Assembly: GCA_934433485.1 (NCBI GenBank)
Contig: CAKRZR010000009.1
Coordinates: 1 to 64,000, forward strand
Reading direction: 5' to 3'
Origin: an uncultured Eubacteriales bacterium
GTDB taxonomy: Bacteria; Bacillota; Clostridia; Oscillospirales; CAG-272
Length of the DNA: 64,000 bases
Below the pieces are notes generated by a model. That model was not told the origin of the DNA. It worked only from the letters and a program-made list of their open reading frames with translations, and ran no database searches. Positions 52,288 to 60,746 of the stretch are shown one piece after another; position 1 is the first letter of the stretch; every line of letters begins with the position of its first letter. A program made the translations under genes and the position numbers.

Positions 52288-52317
52288 AAAAGGACCCGTA
52301 TCCAAACGAGTCCTTTT
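52288..52317 (+). terminator. Terminator of the cysK operon
   Basis: AAAAGGAC (52288-52295) pairs with GTCCTTTT (52310-52317), followed by CTTTG. Confidence 0.8.
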
Positions 52318-52403
52318 CTTTGCCATTCTTGCGTATCCTACAGGCACAGGAAACAAGACCATCCTATAGAATGTGCGAATCGGGTATGTATTTGTCGTTT
52401 TGC

Positions 52404-53297
52404 TTAGTGCTTCTTGGAAATAGCGTAGCCGGCAGCGGAAACGATAGCGACAACAGCAGCGATGATACCAGCGTCGAAGGTTTTCGGAGCTTCTACAGTG
52501 GTTTCAGCAGCGGTGGTGTCCACAACATCAACAACTTCCGCTTTGGTTTCGGGAGCTTCTACGTGACCAGCCGGGGTGGAAACGAGCGTGTACTTGTTGG
52601 AGTTCGCGCCGTCGAACCATGCGGTGTCGGTCATGAGGCTCTGGTTGGTGCCGTCATGCTCCATCACGACGTTGGCAAGAGCGAACGTTGTGCCTTCGCA
52701 GATGTCGATCGGAGGCGTGGAGCTTTCCCAGCAGGACGCGGGCAGATATGCTTCGATATCATAGGAATCGCCGTTCTTTACAGCGACAGCCTTTGCGGCA
52801 GGAACATCCGCACCGGCGGAACCGGTACCGAATGTGAAGTGTTCGCCAACGCCGACAGAACCGTCCGCGCAGACAACGAGAGACCAGAAATACAGCGTGC
52901 CGACTTCGCTGCCGGAAGCGGTGATATCCGGGTAAATGCAGAACTGAATGCCGTCGCCGGAGTTATAGGAGCCATCGCCCTGGTTGTGTACCACGCCGTT
53001 CGGAGTGGTGTCCTTAACGGAGCCGAAGAAGTACAGACCGGTATCGTCCCACATCCAGTAGTAGGTGGCGTCCGGGCAGGTGTCCAGCGTGCCGGCTACA
53101 GCGGTGGTGGTGTCCTTGTTGACCTTGCAGGCCAGTGCGTTTGCCCATTCATCGTCGGTCATCTTACCGTCGATGGTCGGAGCGGTCGCAGCCTTGGGGA
53201 TTTCGCGCTGCTCGTTGTTGGTGGCGTCTGCCATAGCACATACCGTCATGGAAAGCGCACAGATCGCAGTGAGGAGCAGAGAAAGTGTCTTTTTCAT
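52404..53297 (-). CDS. Secreted CBM9-like protein with C-terminal PKTFD/TM/KKH anchor
   Basis: A 297-residue exported protein. Signal peptide at residues 1-24 (KKTLSLLLTAICALS). The mature part is a carbohydrate-binding family 9-like beta-sandwich (PTIDGKMTDDEWANA near 40, GLYFFGSVKD, DGIQFCIYPD, YDIEAYLPASCW). After a Thr/Glu linker the C-terminus has PKTFDAG, a 17-residue hydrophobic stretch and SKKH. This layout resembles a wall-sorting or membrane-anchor signal, and the neighbour at 53578 ends the same way. AAGGAGG decides the start. Likely a surface sugar-binding protein; ligand unknown. Confidence 0.78.
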   Translation of the reverse strand: MKKTLSLLLTAICALSMTVCAMADATNNEQREIPKAATAPTIDGKMTDDEWANALACKVNKDTTTAVAGTLDTCPDATYYWMWDDTGLYFFGSVKDTTPNGVVHNQGDGSYNSGDGIQFCIYPDITASGSEVGTLYFWSLVVCADGSVGVGEHFTFGTGSAGADVPAAKAVAVKNGDSYDIEAYLPASCWESSTPPIDICEGTTFALANVVMEHDGTNQSLMTDTAWFDGANSNKYTLVSTPAGHVEAPETKAEVVDVVDTTAAETTVEAPKTFDAGIIAAVVAIVSAAGYAISKKH

Positions 53298-53358
53298 AAG
53301 AAAGAAACCTCCTTGTGAAATGAAAAATGTGGAAAGAGTGAAATCACTCCCTGTAGAT

Positions 53359-53387
53359 AGTATACCATGAACACTGGAAATTGTCAA
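53359..53387 (-). promoter_or_regulatory. Promoter of the 52404-53297 gene
   Basis: Minus strand TTGACA (53382-53387), 17-base spacer, TATACT (53359-53364). Confidence 0.85.
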
Positions 53388-53474
53388 TAGAGAAAAATGA
53401 AAAAACGAAAAATAGCGCGTGTAAAACCATTAAAAAATAGCGGAATGGCACAAAAAAAGCGTGTGCTATAGAAT

Positions 53475-53490
53475 GACTACAAATGTAGTC
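53475..53490. promoter_or_regulatory. Palindrome GACTACAAATGTAGTC, second BlaI/CopY-type site
   Basis: Seven-base perfect arms around AA, with the same core as the amidase operator at 23905-23918. CTATAGAAT lies just before it, as near 23873. No gene start follows closely on either strand, so its target is unclear. Confidence 0.5.
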
Positions 53491-53508
53491 TTGGCGCACT
53501 TTTCAAAG

Positions 53509-53545
53509 AAAAGGGAATCCGCGGGTGAAAGACGGATCCCCTTTT
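53509..53545 (-). terminator. Terminator of the 53578-54417 gene
   Basis: AAAAGGG.ATCCG (from 53509) pairs with CGGAT.CCCTTTT (to 53545), followed on the minus strand by CTTTG. Confidence 0.75.
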
Positions 53546-53577
53546 CGCTGTATGCTTTTCAGGATGGAGTAGCGATC

Positions 53578-54417
53578 TCAGTGCTTTTTGGAGAGCGTGT
53601 ATCCGATCGCGGAGACGATGGCGGTGACAGCGGCGACCACACCGACGTCAAAGGTTTTAGGCGCCGTTGTAACGGTCGTGTCAACGGTGGTTTCCGCAAT
53701 TTCCGCGGTGGTTTCAGGTACAAGCCCCAGTTCTTCCGGCGTCGGACCTGCGATTAGCTCTACATCCGGCAGCGCGGCGGTCTTTTCCCAGTATGCGTCG
53801 CTGTCTTCAGTCACGCTCCAGTATACGTAGCCGTCCCGCACGCCGTCATTGTCCGTGTCGTCGTTGAAGGAGACGGTATAGCCGATCTTCGCGCCGAGAG
53901 CAGGAGCCTTTGCGCCGAGATAGGGTACGTACAGCTCTACAATGTAGCCGTCCTCGGAGGTGGTCACAGCGCTTTTGGCAACCTTGTACACATTTTCATT
54001 GCCGGTGTAGTAGCATTCGGTGCCGTCGGAGGCCTTACAGAAATGCCAATCGCCGGAATCGGTGGAGAAGGAGTCGGTCTTGGTGTTTGCTTCGGAAAAC
54101 CAGAAGTCTACGGAATTACGGGCCTCCTGGTCGTTTTCGGTCAGGCTGATGTCCTCGACGACGGCAAGAAGATAGTAGCCGGTTTCGTCCCAGAGGAGCG
54201 AGGTGTAGCCGCCGGTGATGTCGTATTCAAAATCATCCGGAACCGCGATGGTCTGACGTGCGGTGTGATTCCAGATTTCGTCGATCTGACCGTCGATCAC
54301 GGGGGCAACGGTTGCGTAAGAGGCGGTAGAGACCTCACCGGTGGCGTTCGCAGAGATCGCGACAGTGAGAGAAACTGCCATGGACAATGCGAGCAGAAGG
54401 GAAGCGAGCTTTTTCAT
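53578..54417 (-). CDS. Secreted CBM9-like protein with C-terminal PKTFD/TM/KKH anchor
   Basis: A 279-residue paralogue of the protein at 52404. Signal peptide at about 1-25 (KKLASLLLALSMAVSL), CBM9-like domain (PVIDGQIDEIWNHTARQ, GYYLLAVVED, NSVDFWFSEANTKTD, YIVELYVPYLG), a linker with TPEELGLVPETTAE, then PKTFDVG, a hydrophobic stretch and SKKH. The two genes lie head to tail, each with its own promoter and terminator. Probably displayed on the surface to bind glycans; no catalytic residues are recognised. Confidence 0.78.
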   Translation of the reverse strand: MKKLASLLLALSMAVSLTVAISANATGEVSTASYATVAPVIDGQIDEIWNHTARQTIAVPDDFEYDITGGYTSLLWDETGYYLLAVVEDISLTENDQEARNSVDFWFSEANTKTDSFSTDSGDWHFCKASDGTECYYTGNENVYKVAKSAVTTSEDGYIVELYVPYLGAKAPALGAKIGYTVSFNDDTDNDGVRDGYVYWSVTEDSDAYWEKTAALPDVELIAGPTPEELGLVPETTAEIAETTVDTTVTTAPKTFDVGVVAAVTAIVSAIGYTLSKKH

Positions 54418-54463
54418 GTGCGTTTTCTCCTGAAATAAGTAAATTTGTGCGGTTGATACTGTT

Positions 54464-54492
54464 ATTATAATCGTTCGGCAGGAGAAATACAA
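54464..54492 (-). promoter_or_regulatory. Promoter of the 53578-54417 gene
   Basis: Minus strand TTGTAT (54487-54492), 17-base spacer, TATAAT (54464-54469). Confidence 0.75.
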
Positions 54493-54525
54493 TGAAAAAT
54501 ACTATCGAGTTGCTGGATTATTCTA

Positions 54526-55395
54526 TCATTTCTCTTGATTCCGGTATTCCGTGCAGGTCATCCCGGTCGTTTTTTTGAAAACGCGCATGAAATAGGTCGG
54601 CTCACTGTATGTTAAGAGGTACGCAATATCCGTAATGCTGAGGTTTGTGGAAACAAGCAATTTCTCGGCGATTTTCATTCGTTCCATCGTGAGATATTCC
54701 GTAAACGACATGCCAAGCTCTCTTGCAAGCAGACGGGAAAGGTGCGACACGGAGACATTCAGCGCGACGGCAGCTTGCGAAATGTGGATGGAATTGTACA
54801 GGTTTTTCGCAATATAGTCCCGGAAATTCTCCGCGAACGGCTTTTCCTTGACGCGGATATAGCGGTTGTCGTAAATGCTTTGGGCGCACATCTCCAGAAA
54901 ATATGCAAGTACCCGAAACCGTTCCACGTCGATCTGCGGCATGTGCGAGAAGGTTTCATACAGATCGCGCCGTGTCTCCGGATCCAGCGTATTGGATGCG
55001 ATATGGGAAACGATCCGCTCAAATACGCCGTCGCCGATCGTTTCTGTGCGAACCTGACCGATCATGAGCGCACAGATGATCCCGCCCTCGTGCAGCACCG
55101 GAATGAGCGCCTCCCGAAATCCGGCATGGCAGGTGTAAATGTATGATTTCTTTGTAATGCGCACCCTTTCAAACGCGGCGACATCGCAAAGGCGGCATTT
55201 TTCCGTGTATTGCGGGCTGTAAAACCGGATCTTATCGCAGAAGCAGAGATGGCCGTACTCCTGCGATTTGACCGGGTATTCGTGAATGATGTTCATTTCC
55301 GGATCGTGGATCCCGACGCGCAGACCGGAGATCACATGAAAATTCACAAGCATTTCTTGAATTTCCGGCTCACACAGGTAAAAATACGACAGCAT
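54526..55395 (-). CDS. AraC family regulator with PocR sensory domain
   Basis: A 289-residue regulator. N-terminal PocR-like ligand-binding domain with conserved Cys (LCFCDKIRF, EKCRLCDVAAFER, IYTCHAGFREALIPV and LMIGQV); such domains bind small hydrocarbon derivatives or metals. C-terminal AraC HTH pair (ISQAAVALNVSVSHLSRLL; SITDIAYLLTYSEPTYFMRVF is its second half). It lies just upstream of the CBM9-like genes on the same strand, so it may control them; the link is positional only. Confidence 0.88.
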   Translation of the reverse strand: MLSYFYLCEPEIQEMLVNFHVISGLRVGIHDPEMNIIHEYPVKSQEYGHLCFCDKIRFYSPQYTEKCRLCDVAAFERVRITKKSYIYTCHAGFREALIPVLHEGGIICALMIGQVRTETIGDGVFERIVSHIASNTLDPETRRDLYETFSHMPQIDVERFRVLAYFLEMCAQSIYDNRYIRVKEKPFAENFRDYIAKNLYNSIHISQAAVALNVSVSHLSRLLARELGMSFTEYLTMERMKIAEKLLVSTNLSITDIAYLLTYSEPTYFMRVFKKTTGMTCTEYRNQEK

Positions 55396-55433
55396 ACGCC
55401 CTCTCCTACGGTCAGATGATATCCGATACCAGT

Positions 55434-55462
55434 ATTATACAGGGGATTGTCCGGAAAGTCAA
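55434..55462 (-). promoter_or_regulatory. Promoter of the AraC/PocR regulator
   Basis: Minus strand TTGACT (55457-55462), 17-base spacer, TATAAT (55434-55439). Confidence 0.8.
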
Positions 55463-55483
55463 CAGGAACGCGGAAAATCGTGT

Positions 55484-56176
55484 TCAATATTCTCTTTTTG
55501 GCTTTTTCATCATATCCTCATTTGCCAGCCGCAGCATATCAAGAGCTTCCCACGGCAGCGCGCCCTCCATCACCGCGTATTCGACCGTCTCCCAGTAGAA
55601 ATCCGCGTAGGGCAAAATGAAACGGAGAAGGTGCCAATCCATATCGCCGTCCAGGATTTTCTTAAAAATCGAGTAGCGGGCATAGTTGTCCATAAAAGGA
55701 ATGAGCTTTTGCAGGAGTGCGTTGTCCACTTTGTCAGCGTTTTGCGCGTTTTCCAGCATGGCAATGACGGTTTTGTCATTCAAAAATTCCGCCATTTCCA
55801 CGATACTTGTGATATCGATCCCCTCTCGTGCGAGTCCCTGGGATACGATGTCGAGAACGCTTGGCTTGAGAAGCGGCGCAATGGAACGGATATCCTCCAC
55901 GGATTCTGCAACGGCGGGTATGCCCTGTGCCGCAGTGGCGAGAATGGCTGCTTCTCCTTTGGTCGGCTCTCCTGCCCGAATCAGATCGTCGAGGGTGATG
56001 TGGAAGATATTCGCGATCTCCACAAGGATAGACACATCCGGGAAGCTGTCGCCGGTCTCGTATTTGGAGATCGCCTGTCTTGTCAGGTTCAGCTTTTCCG
56101 CCAGCTCCGATTGGGTCATGTCGCGTTCCTTGCGCAGTCTGGATAGATAACCGCCGAATTTTTGTGTTGAAAACAT
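55484..56176 (-). CDS. XRE-family transcriptional regulator
   Basis: A 230-residue protein. HTH at residues about 8-65 (YLSRLRKERDMTQSELAEK, LTRQAISKYETGDSFPD, FHITLDDLI), then a roughly 150-residue all-helical domain (SIAPLLKPSVLDIVSQGLA; YARYSIFKKILDGDMDWHL) seen in clostridial regulators but without known ligand. The start was set at MFSTQKFG, which has GGAGG 6 bases upstream; the 52-codon extension crosses the promoter. The target is unknown. Confidence 0.87.
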   Translation of the reverse strand: MFSTQKFGGYLSRLRKERDMTQSELAEKLNLTRQAISKYETGDSFPDVSILVEIANIFHITLDDLIRAGEPTKGEAAILATAAQGIPAVAESVEDIRSIAPLLKPSVLDIVSQGLAREGIDITSIVEMAEFLNDKTVIAMLENAQNADKVDNALLQKLIPFMDNYARYSIFKKILDGDMDWHLLRFILPYADFYWETVEYAVMEGALPWEALDMLRLANEDMMKKPKREY

Positions 56177-56230
56177 AATACGCCTCCGTGTGTGTACTAC
56201 AGTTATTTTTGTGGTGGATTCGATATTACC

Positions 56231-56259
56231 ATTGTACAGGATCGCCGGGCAAAAAGCAA
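56231..56259 (-). promoter_or_regulatory. Promoter of the 55484 XRE regulator
   Basis: Minus strand TTGCTT (56254-56259), 17-base spacer, TACAAT (56231-56236). Confidence 0.7.
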
Positions 56260-56485
56260 GCAAAGAGTCGTTGCGCAAAGGAAAATCGTATACGGAAAAC
56301 AGCTCAAAAGCAAAATAGTGCGAAATACACATGTATGTGCGAAATTACTCATTTGTGAACGCGAAAAATCATGCATGGTTGCGATGTTGTATGAATGCAC
56401 ATTGTTTCGCTCCGACGCAATTTACGAATACTCATGAAAACATGTCCTATAGGGCAGTCTTGTACGAGTATTCCAAAATTGCATA
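56260..56485. other. AT-rich intergenic stretch with short repeats
   Basis: No gene seen. It contains a direct repeat GTGCGAAAT (near 56318 and 56337) flanking ACACATGTATGTG, and short palindromes such as CATGCATG. These could be regulator sites for the divergent XRE and small genes. Confidence 0.35.
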
Positions 56486-56514
56486 TTGTAAAATGTATGT
56501 GAAAGGTGTATGAT
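56486..56514 (+). promoter_or_regulatory. Promoter of the small DUF6514-like gene
   Basis: TTGTAA (56486-56491), 17-base spacer, TATGAT (56509-56514). Confidence 0.65.
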
Positions 56515-56628
56515 AAAGACAGATGGAAATTGTATCCAGCCAGGCTGCAGGATGGAGCTTCCGAATCAAAGCGCGAAAAAAATGCTGTGCGGAGACAGCA
56601 AATGAAAACTCCGCGGAAAGGTGGAATC

Positions 56629-56913
56629 ATGATATCTCAGATGACCGCGATCCGAAACATATGCGTACAGACCGTCCAGCTTGAAAGCTGCGGAATTTGC
56701 ACCTACACATTGACAGAGGAGAATCTCCCCGTATGCGGAAAATCATATCGTATCACCGTAACCCTGGACAACGCGAACCTGCACTTTACCGAATCGGTAC
56801 GAGACGTTACCACGCTGCCGGATATGGCGCTGCGCCTCTTCTGGAAGGTCTGCCGCGGCCATGTCACACCATTAACGCTGCGCGATGTGCTGACGGATCT
56901 ACTCTCAGAGTGA
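56629..56913 (+). CDS. Small DUF6514-like protein
   Basis: A 94-residue protein with no signal or membrane segment. The layout resembles the short clostridial DUF6514 proteins: a Tyr/Thr-rich strand CTYTLTEENLP, a strand pair GKSYRITVTLDN, then SVRDVTTLPDMALRLFWKV and the ending TPLTLRDVLTDLLSE. The family's role is unknown. The start at MISQMTAI has AAAGGTGG upstream. It has its own promoter and terminator and is divergent from an XRE regulator. The family name is a resemblance from memory. Confidence 0.6.
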   Translation: MISQMTAIRNICVQTVQLESCGICTYTLTEENLPVCGKSYRITVTLDNANLHFTESVRDVTTLPDMALRLFWKVCRGHVTPLTLRDVLTDLLSE

Positions 56914-56935
56914 GACAGAAAAAGGAATAGAACAA

Positions 56936-56976
56936 CAGGTACCTGCCAATGCAAACTGGAAGGCACCTGCTTTTTT
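56936..56976 (+). terminator. Terminator of the small gene
   Basis: CAGGT.CCT (56936-56944) pairs with AGG.ACCTG (56961-56969), followed by CTTTTTT. Confidence 0.8.
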
Positions 56977-56983
56977 ATACTTG

Positions 56984-58510
56984 TTATTTTTTACGGAAAT
57001 ACGGCAGAACATCGATCGGCGCATCCACGGTCACAGTCGTACCGCCTTCGTAAATGCTTCCATCCACATATTCCCATGTACCACGCGGCAGACGGACGGT
57101 TCGCGTAACTGCGTTTTCCACAAGCACCGGACAGACAAGAATATCCTCTCCGAGAACGAACTGATCGGTCACACGCGCCAGACCTTCATGTGGGAAAACG
57201 TATTCGAGATACCGCACGATTGGCTCTCCGGTCTTGACGGCATGCGCTGCAAGGGAGAGGATCGTATCGGCAAAGCGCATGTGTACCTCTCCGGCGTCGA
57301 GACAGTAGCGCGCGTGCGTCTCGTCGAGGACCCGCCACGGTCCCGCGGAGTACTGCATCATCGGCATCAAAGCGGCGCATTGCGCATATCGGACGAAAAG
57401 CTCCGGCATAAGGGACGGCGCACCGGGCAGAAAATCCACAAACGAACCGCCGCCGATCATATCGGGACAGCCGTAGGGAAGTCCGAGAATGCCCTGTGTG
57501 AGAAGGTCGGTAACGAGCTTTGGCAGTGCGCTCCAGCGGTGCGGTTTGTCGCCGAGCCGTTCCACAAGAGGCAGCCCGGCGCCTTTATACGATGCGCGGA
57601 ACTCATTGTAAGGGAATTGCGCGCCGAGCTTTGTCCACAGCGCGCATTGTTCGTGCGCGGTCACACCGGCATAGGTAACGTCATCATCGCGGTAGTAGAA
57701 TACGTCGCCCGCGTCCATTTTGAATCCGTCAAAGCCGTATTCCGTTTGCAGATAGCGCATGTTGTCATAGAACCACCGATATGCGTCCGGGTTCGACAGA
57801 TCCACGACGGCGGAGTAGCCGTTCCACCAGTGCCGGATCGCCGTATTGCCGTCACGGTCGCGTACAAGGTACTTTTTCGCTTCCAGATCGCGGAACTCCG
57901 CCGAATCCGGGGAGATGAACGGGCAGATCCACAGCATAACGGTGAAGCCCATATCGTGCAGCTCCCGGACCAGGGCGCAGGGATCGGGAATCGTGTTCTG
58001 GTTAAACTCCCGACTGCCGTAATAGCGCATCCAGCCATCATCGATCATCATGATCCCGGCGGGCAGACCGTTTGCGAGAATGGCGCGCGCGTAGCCAAGG
58101 ATCCGCTCACTCGTCTGGTCATAAATCAGCTCCGCCCACGTGTTGTATTGCGGCTTGATGAAGAAATCGCGCGGCGGCAGGACACCGACACCCTCTTCTT
58201 TTCGAAAATAGCGATTGTACGCGTCCAGAAAAGCACCACGCAGGGTGTCGTATCCCTCGTGCAGCGCGAGATCGTCCGCGCCGTTTGTGATCGACAGCAC
58301 GCCGTTTTCCGCGTCTACATCGTAGGGAGTCTCGCTCCAGAGGTACCGTCCCAGGTTCGAGACAAGAAACGGCGATTCCTGATTGCCGCTATACTGGGTG
58401 GTCGCGTGCCAGTGGAAAGCAGAGTCGGCGGACAGCGGAAAATCCCCGCCTTTGTCCACACAAAGCCCGTACCAGTATTCATCGGGCAGCATTTTGATCT
58501 GTAATTCCAT
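56984..58510 (-). CDS. GH31 family glycoside hydrolase
   Basis: A 508-residue alpha-glycosidase-type GH31 protein of the short, MYORG-like kind. N-terminal beta domain (residues 1-110), TIM barrel with GIMMIDDGWMRYYG (near 156), MLWICPFISPD (near 195) and the nucleophile region GFDGFKMDAGD (near 253), general-acid candidate in RLGDKPHRW (near 303), and C-terminal beta domain (RLPRGTWEYVDGSIY). It probably cleaves alpha-linked glucose or galactose residues from an oligosaccharide; no signal peptide. It lies 24 bases after a GH78 gene, so the two form an operon. Confidence 0.85.
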   Translation of the reverse strand: MELQIKMLPDEYWYGLCVDKGGDFPLSADSAFHWHATTQYSGNQESPFLVSNLGRYLWSETPYDVDAENGVLSITNGADDLALHEGYDTLRGAFLDAYNRYFRKEEGVGVLPPRDFFIKPQYNTWAELIYDQTSERILGYARAILANGLPAGIMMIDDGWMRYYGSREFNQNTIPDPCALVRELHDMGFTVMLWICPFISPDSAEFRDLEAKKYLVRDRDGNTAIRHWWNGYSAVVDLSNPDAYRWFYDNMRYLQTEYGFDGFKMDAGDVFYYRDDDVTYAGVTAHEQCALWTKLGAQFPYNEFRASYKGAGLPLVERLGDKPHRWSALPKLVTDLLTQGILGLPYGCPDMIGGGSFVDFLPGAPSLMPELFVRYAQCAALMPMMQYSAGPWRVLDETHARYCLDAGEVHMRFADTILSLAAHAVKTGEPIVRYLEYVFPHEGLARVTDQFVLGEDILVCPVLVENAVTRTVRLPRGTWEYVDGSIYEGGTTVTVDAPIDVLPYFRKK

Positions 58511-58534
58511 ATTCTCTCCAAACTATATGCGGCG

Positions 58535-60724
58535 TCAGAGCGCGCAGGTGCAGGTGATGTCGTCCTCCAGCGAGGTGAATGCCAGTCCATCCGGCAGGCA
58601 GATCTCCTTTTCGCCTGCTCCACTCGCGTGTACGTGCAGCGTGAATGTGCCGTTTTTCCGCGTCCATTCCACAAATACTTTGCCGATGCCGGTGCATACC
58701 GTACCGCAGGCGTGCTCCCTGCCATCGATCCGTGGCGCAATGCGAATCCGTTTTTTTGCGGCGTCGACGGTGCGTACTCCCAGCACAACGGCGGCAAATT
58801 CGTAAATGGCAATCGCGCCCCAGGCGTGACAGTCACTGCGCGGCGCGTCCGGCGTTTCCGGGATGGTCGTACAGCCGAGGGAGGGAAGAGCGCGGAGACG
58901 ATCCAGCATCGCGTCGGATTTTTTGTACAGTCCCACCGCTTCCAGTGCGCGGAACCAGAAATACGCATAGGCAAACGTGCATTTCGCATCCAGTTCCAGC
59001 GCGTTTTCCATGATCCTCTGCGCAACCTCGCCCTGCGCGATACCGGCCAGCACGCACCAGACCTGCATATGCTGGCTGTAGTATTCGCCGCGCAGGTCGT
59101 CGCTGTACAGTCCGCGGTCCGCCCGATAGCAGAGCGACTGCACAGAATCGGCGACGGAGTCAGCCAGGGTACGGTACGTGTCCGCGGTGGAATCTCTGCC
59201 GCAGAGCGCATTCAGCTTGGCAGCCTCGCGCAGAACGTACACATACATTGCGCTGACGATCGCCACGATCTTCTGACCGCCGCAGGAAGGAGCGCCTTGT
59301 GTGCTCCCCCACGGTGTCGACCAGTCGATGAAGTCCCAATACATGGTTTTCGTGAGCAGACCGCACGGATCGAGATACCCGCGGAACCATTCGATCACGC
59401 CGTCCATAGCACGTAGATTTTCCTGTACAAGCGACAGATCCCCAAACCGGCGATAATGCTCGGCGACCATGAAGATGTAGTAGAACGAGAACGACGGGAT
59501 AAACTGCTCCTGCGTGGTCGGATACCGGCTTGAGAGCAGACCGTCCGCACGCTGCGACAGACGAAAATCGTGGATCGCCTTCCGTGCCAGGCGGTCGTCG
59601 TCGGTGAGCTGATAATTATAGAGCATCTGCAGCGATGTGTCCATGCAGTATTGGAGCTGCTCATAGAACGGGCAGTCCTCATAGCTTTCCTGCATGCATC
59701 GCATCAAAGTGGCAACGGAGATTTTCCACAGCGCGTTGTCCGCTTCGGTGCCGAAATCGCAGTCTGTGGGGACGGTGAGCGGATAACCGACTTCAACGAA
59801 CCGGAGCGATTCGATCTGTACGTCTCCCTCGATCTCCACATGCACAATCCGCGCGGTGTGGTACCAAAACGGCTCAAATACCGTGTCTCCGTTGATGTCA
59901 ATGGTGTCTACAGAGCCGTGAAAGGGCAGGGAGCGATCGAGCCGATGCCCTTTTCCGCCGCCGTCGCCAAAGGATTCCGCGTAGGAAAGGCGCACCCTGC
60001 CATGCCCCGCGGCATGCAGAACCGGGAATCCAAAGGTCAGCTCGTCCGCGATGTAGTATTTGCCATCCGTGGTGGCAAGCGGCACCTCCTTTTGATATAG
60101 CATCGGGATCGGACGCGGGGTGACGAACAGCTCGTTTACAATGCCATACATATAGGCGTCCGCGCGCTTGGCGTGTACCGGGGCGAGTGCTTTTGCGTTT
60201 ACCCACTCCGGTGTGTTTTGCGCATGTGCGTGTTCCTCAATGGTACAGCAGGACAGATCCCATCGTGTCATCGCGATTTCCGTAGTCGTATCAACAGCGC
60301 ATTCCCAGCCGGATTCCTCATCAGTACGGACGATTGTCTCGGAGCCATCCGCCAGCGCCACGAGCATATCCATCGCAAAGCCGAGATTGCCGGTGCGCTG
60401 TACGCCAAAGAGGAATTGCGGCGCGGTCATATCGCGTTTGTCGGCAAGACAAAGCACGCGGCAGACAATGGTATTCTTCCCTTTTCGCAGATACGGCGCA
60501 AGATCGACGGTGTCAAAATAGCGCTCCTCCGCGGACGGTCGACAGGGACCAAACGCAGCGCGTTCTCCGTTTACGATGAGCTTGTATCGCGCCTCCGCCG
60601 TGATGTGGCATTCCGCCGTATCCGGAGCTTCGTCCAGAGAGAACGTGTGCCGGAACAAATAGAGTCCGTTTTCGGAATACCGGTGTGCCGGGTGGGTCAG
60701 CCACATTGCGTTGAAATCAGACAT
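58535..60724 (-). CDS. GH78 family alpha-L-rhamnosidase-like protein
   Basis: A 729-residue protein with the GH78 layout: N-terminal beta-sandwich domains (LYLFRHTFSLDEAPDTAECH gives its opening, FRHTFSLDEAP; then NGERAAFGPCRP), an (alpha/alpha)6 catalytic barrel from about residue 340 (CPFYEQLQYCMDT contains the general-acid region; DFIDWSTPWG) and a C-terminal beta domain (RIAPRIDG). It would release L-rhamnose from plant glycosides or pectin side chains. No signal peptide. Co-transcribed with GH31 downstream, and only 22 bases after the P-type ATPase gene. Confidence 0.85.
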   Translation of the reverse strand: MSDFNAMWLTHPAHRYSENGLYLFRHTFSLDEAPDTAECHITAEARYKLIVNGERAAFGPCRPSAEERYFDTVDLAPYLRKGKNTIVCRVLCLADKRDMTAPQFLFGVQRTGNLGFAMDMLVALADGSETIVRTDEESGWECAVDTTTEIAMTRWDLSCCTIEEHAHAQNTPEWVNAKALAPVHAKRADAYMYGIVNELFVTPRPIPMLYQKEVPLATTDGKYYIADELTFGFPVLHAAGHGRVRLSYAESFGDGGGKGHRLDRSLPFHGSVDTIDINGDTVFEPFWYHTARIVHVEIEGDVQIESLRFVEVGYPLTVPTDCDFGTEADNALWKISVATLMRCMQESYEDCPFYEQLQYCMDTSLQMLYNYQLTDDDRLARKAIHDFRLSQRADGLLSSRYPTTQEQFIPSFSFYYIFMVAEHYRRFGDLSLVQENLRAMDGVIEWFRGYLDPCGLLTKTMYWDFIDWSTPWGSTQGAPSCGGQKIVAIVSAMYVYVLREAAKLNALCGRDSTADTYRTLADSVADSVQSLCYRADRGLYSDDLRGEYYSQHMQVWCVLAGIAQGEVAQRIMENALELDAKCTFAYAYFWFRALEAVGLYKKSDAMLDRLRALPSLGCTTIPETPDAPRSDCHAWGAIAIYEFAAVVLGVRTVDAAKKRIRIAPRIDGREHACGTVCTGIGKVFVEWTRKNGTFTLHVHASGAGEKEICLPDGLAFTSLEDDITCTCAL

Positions 60725-60746
60725 AAATACTCTCTCCTATGTGATA

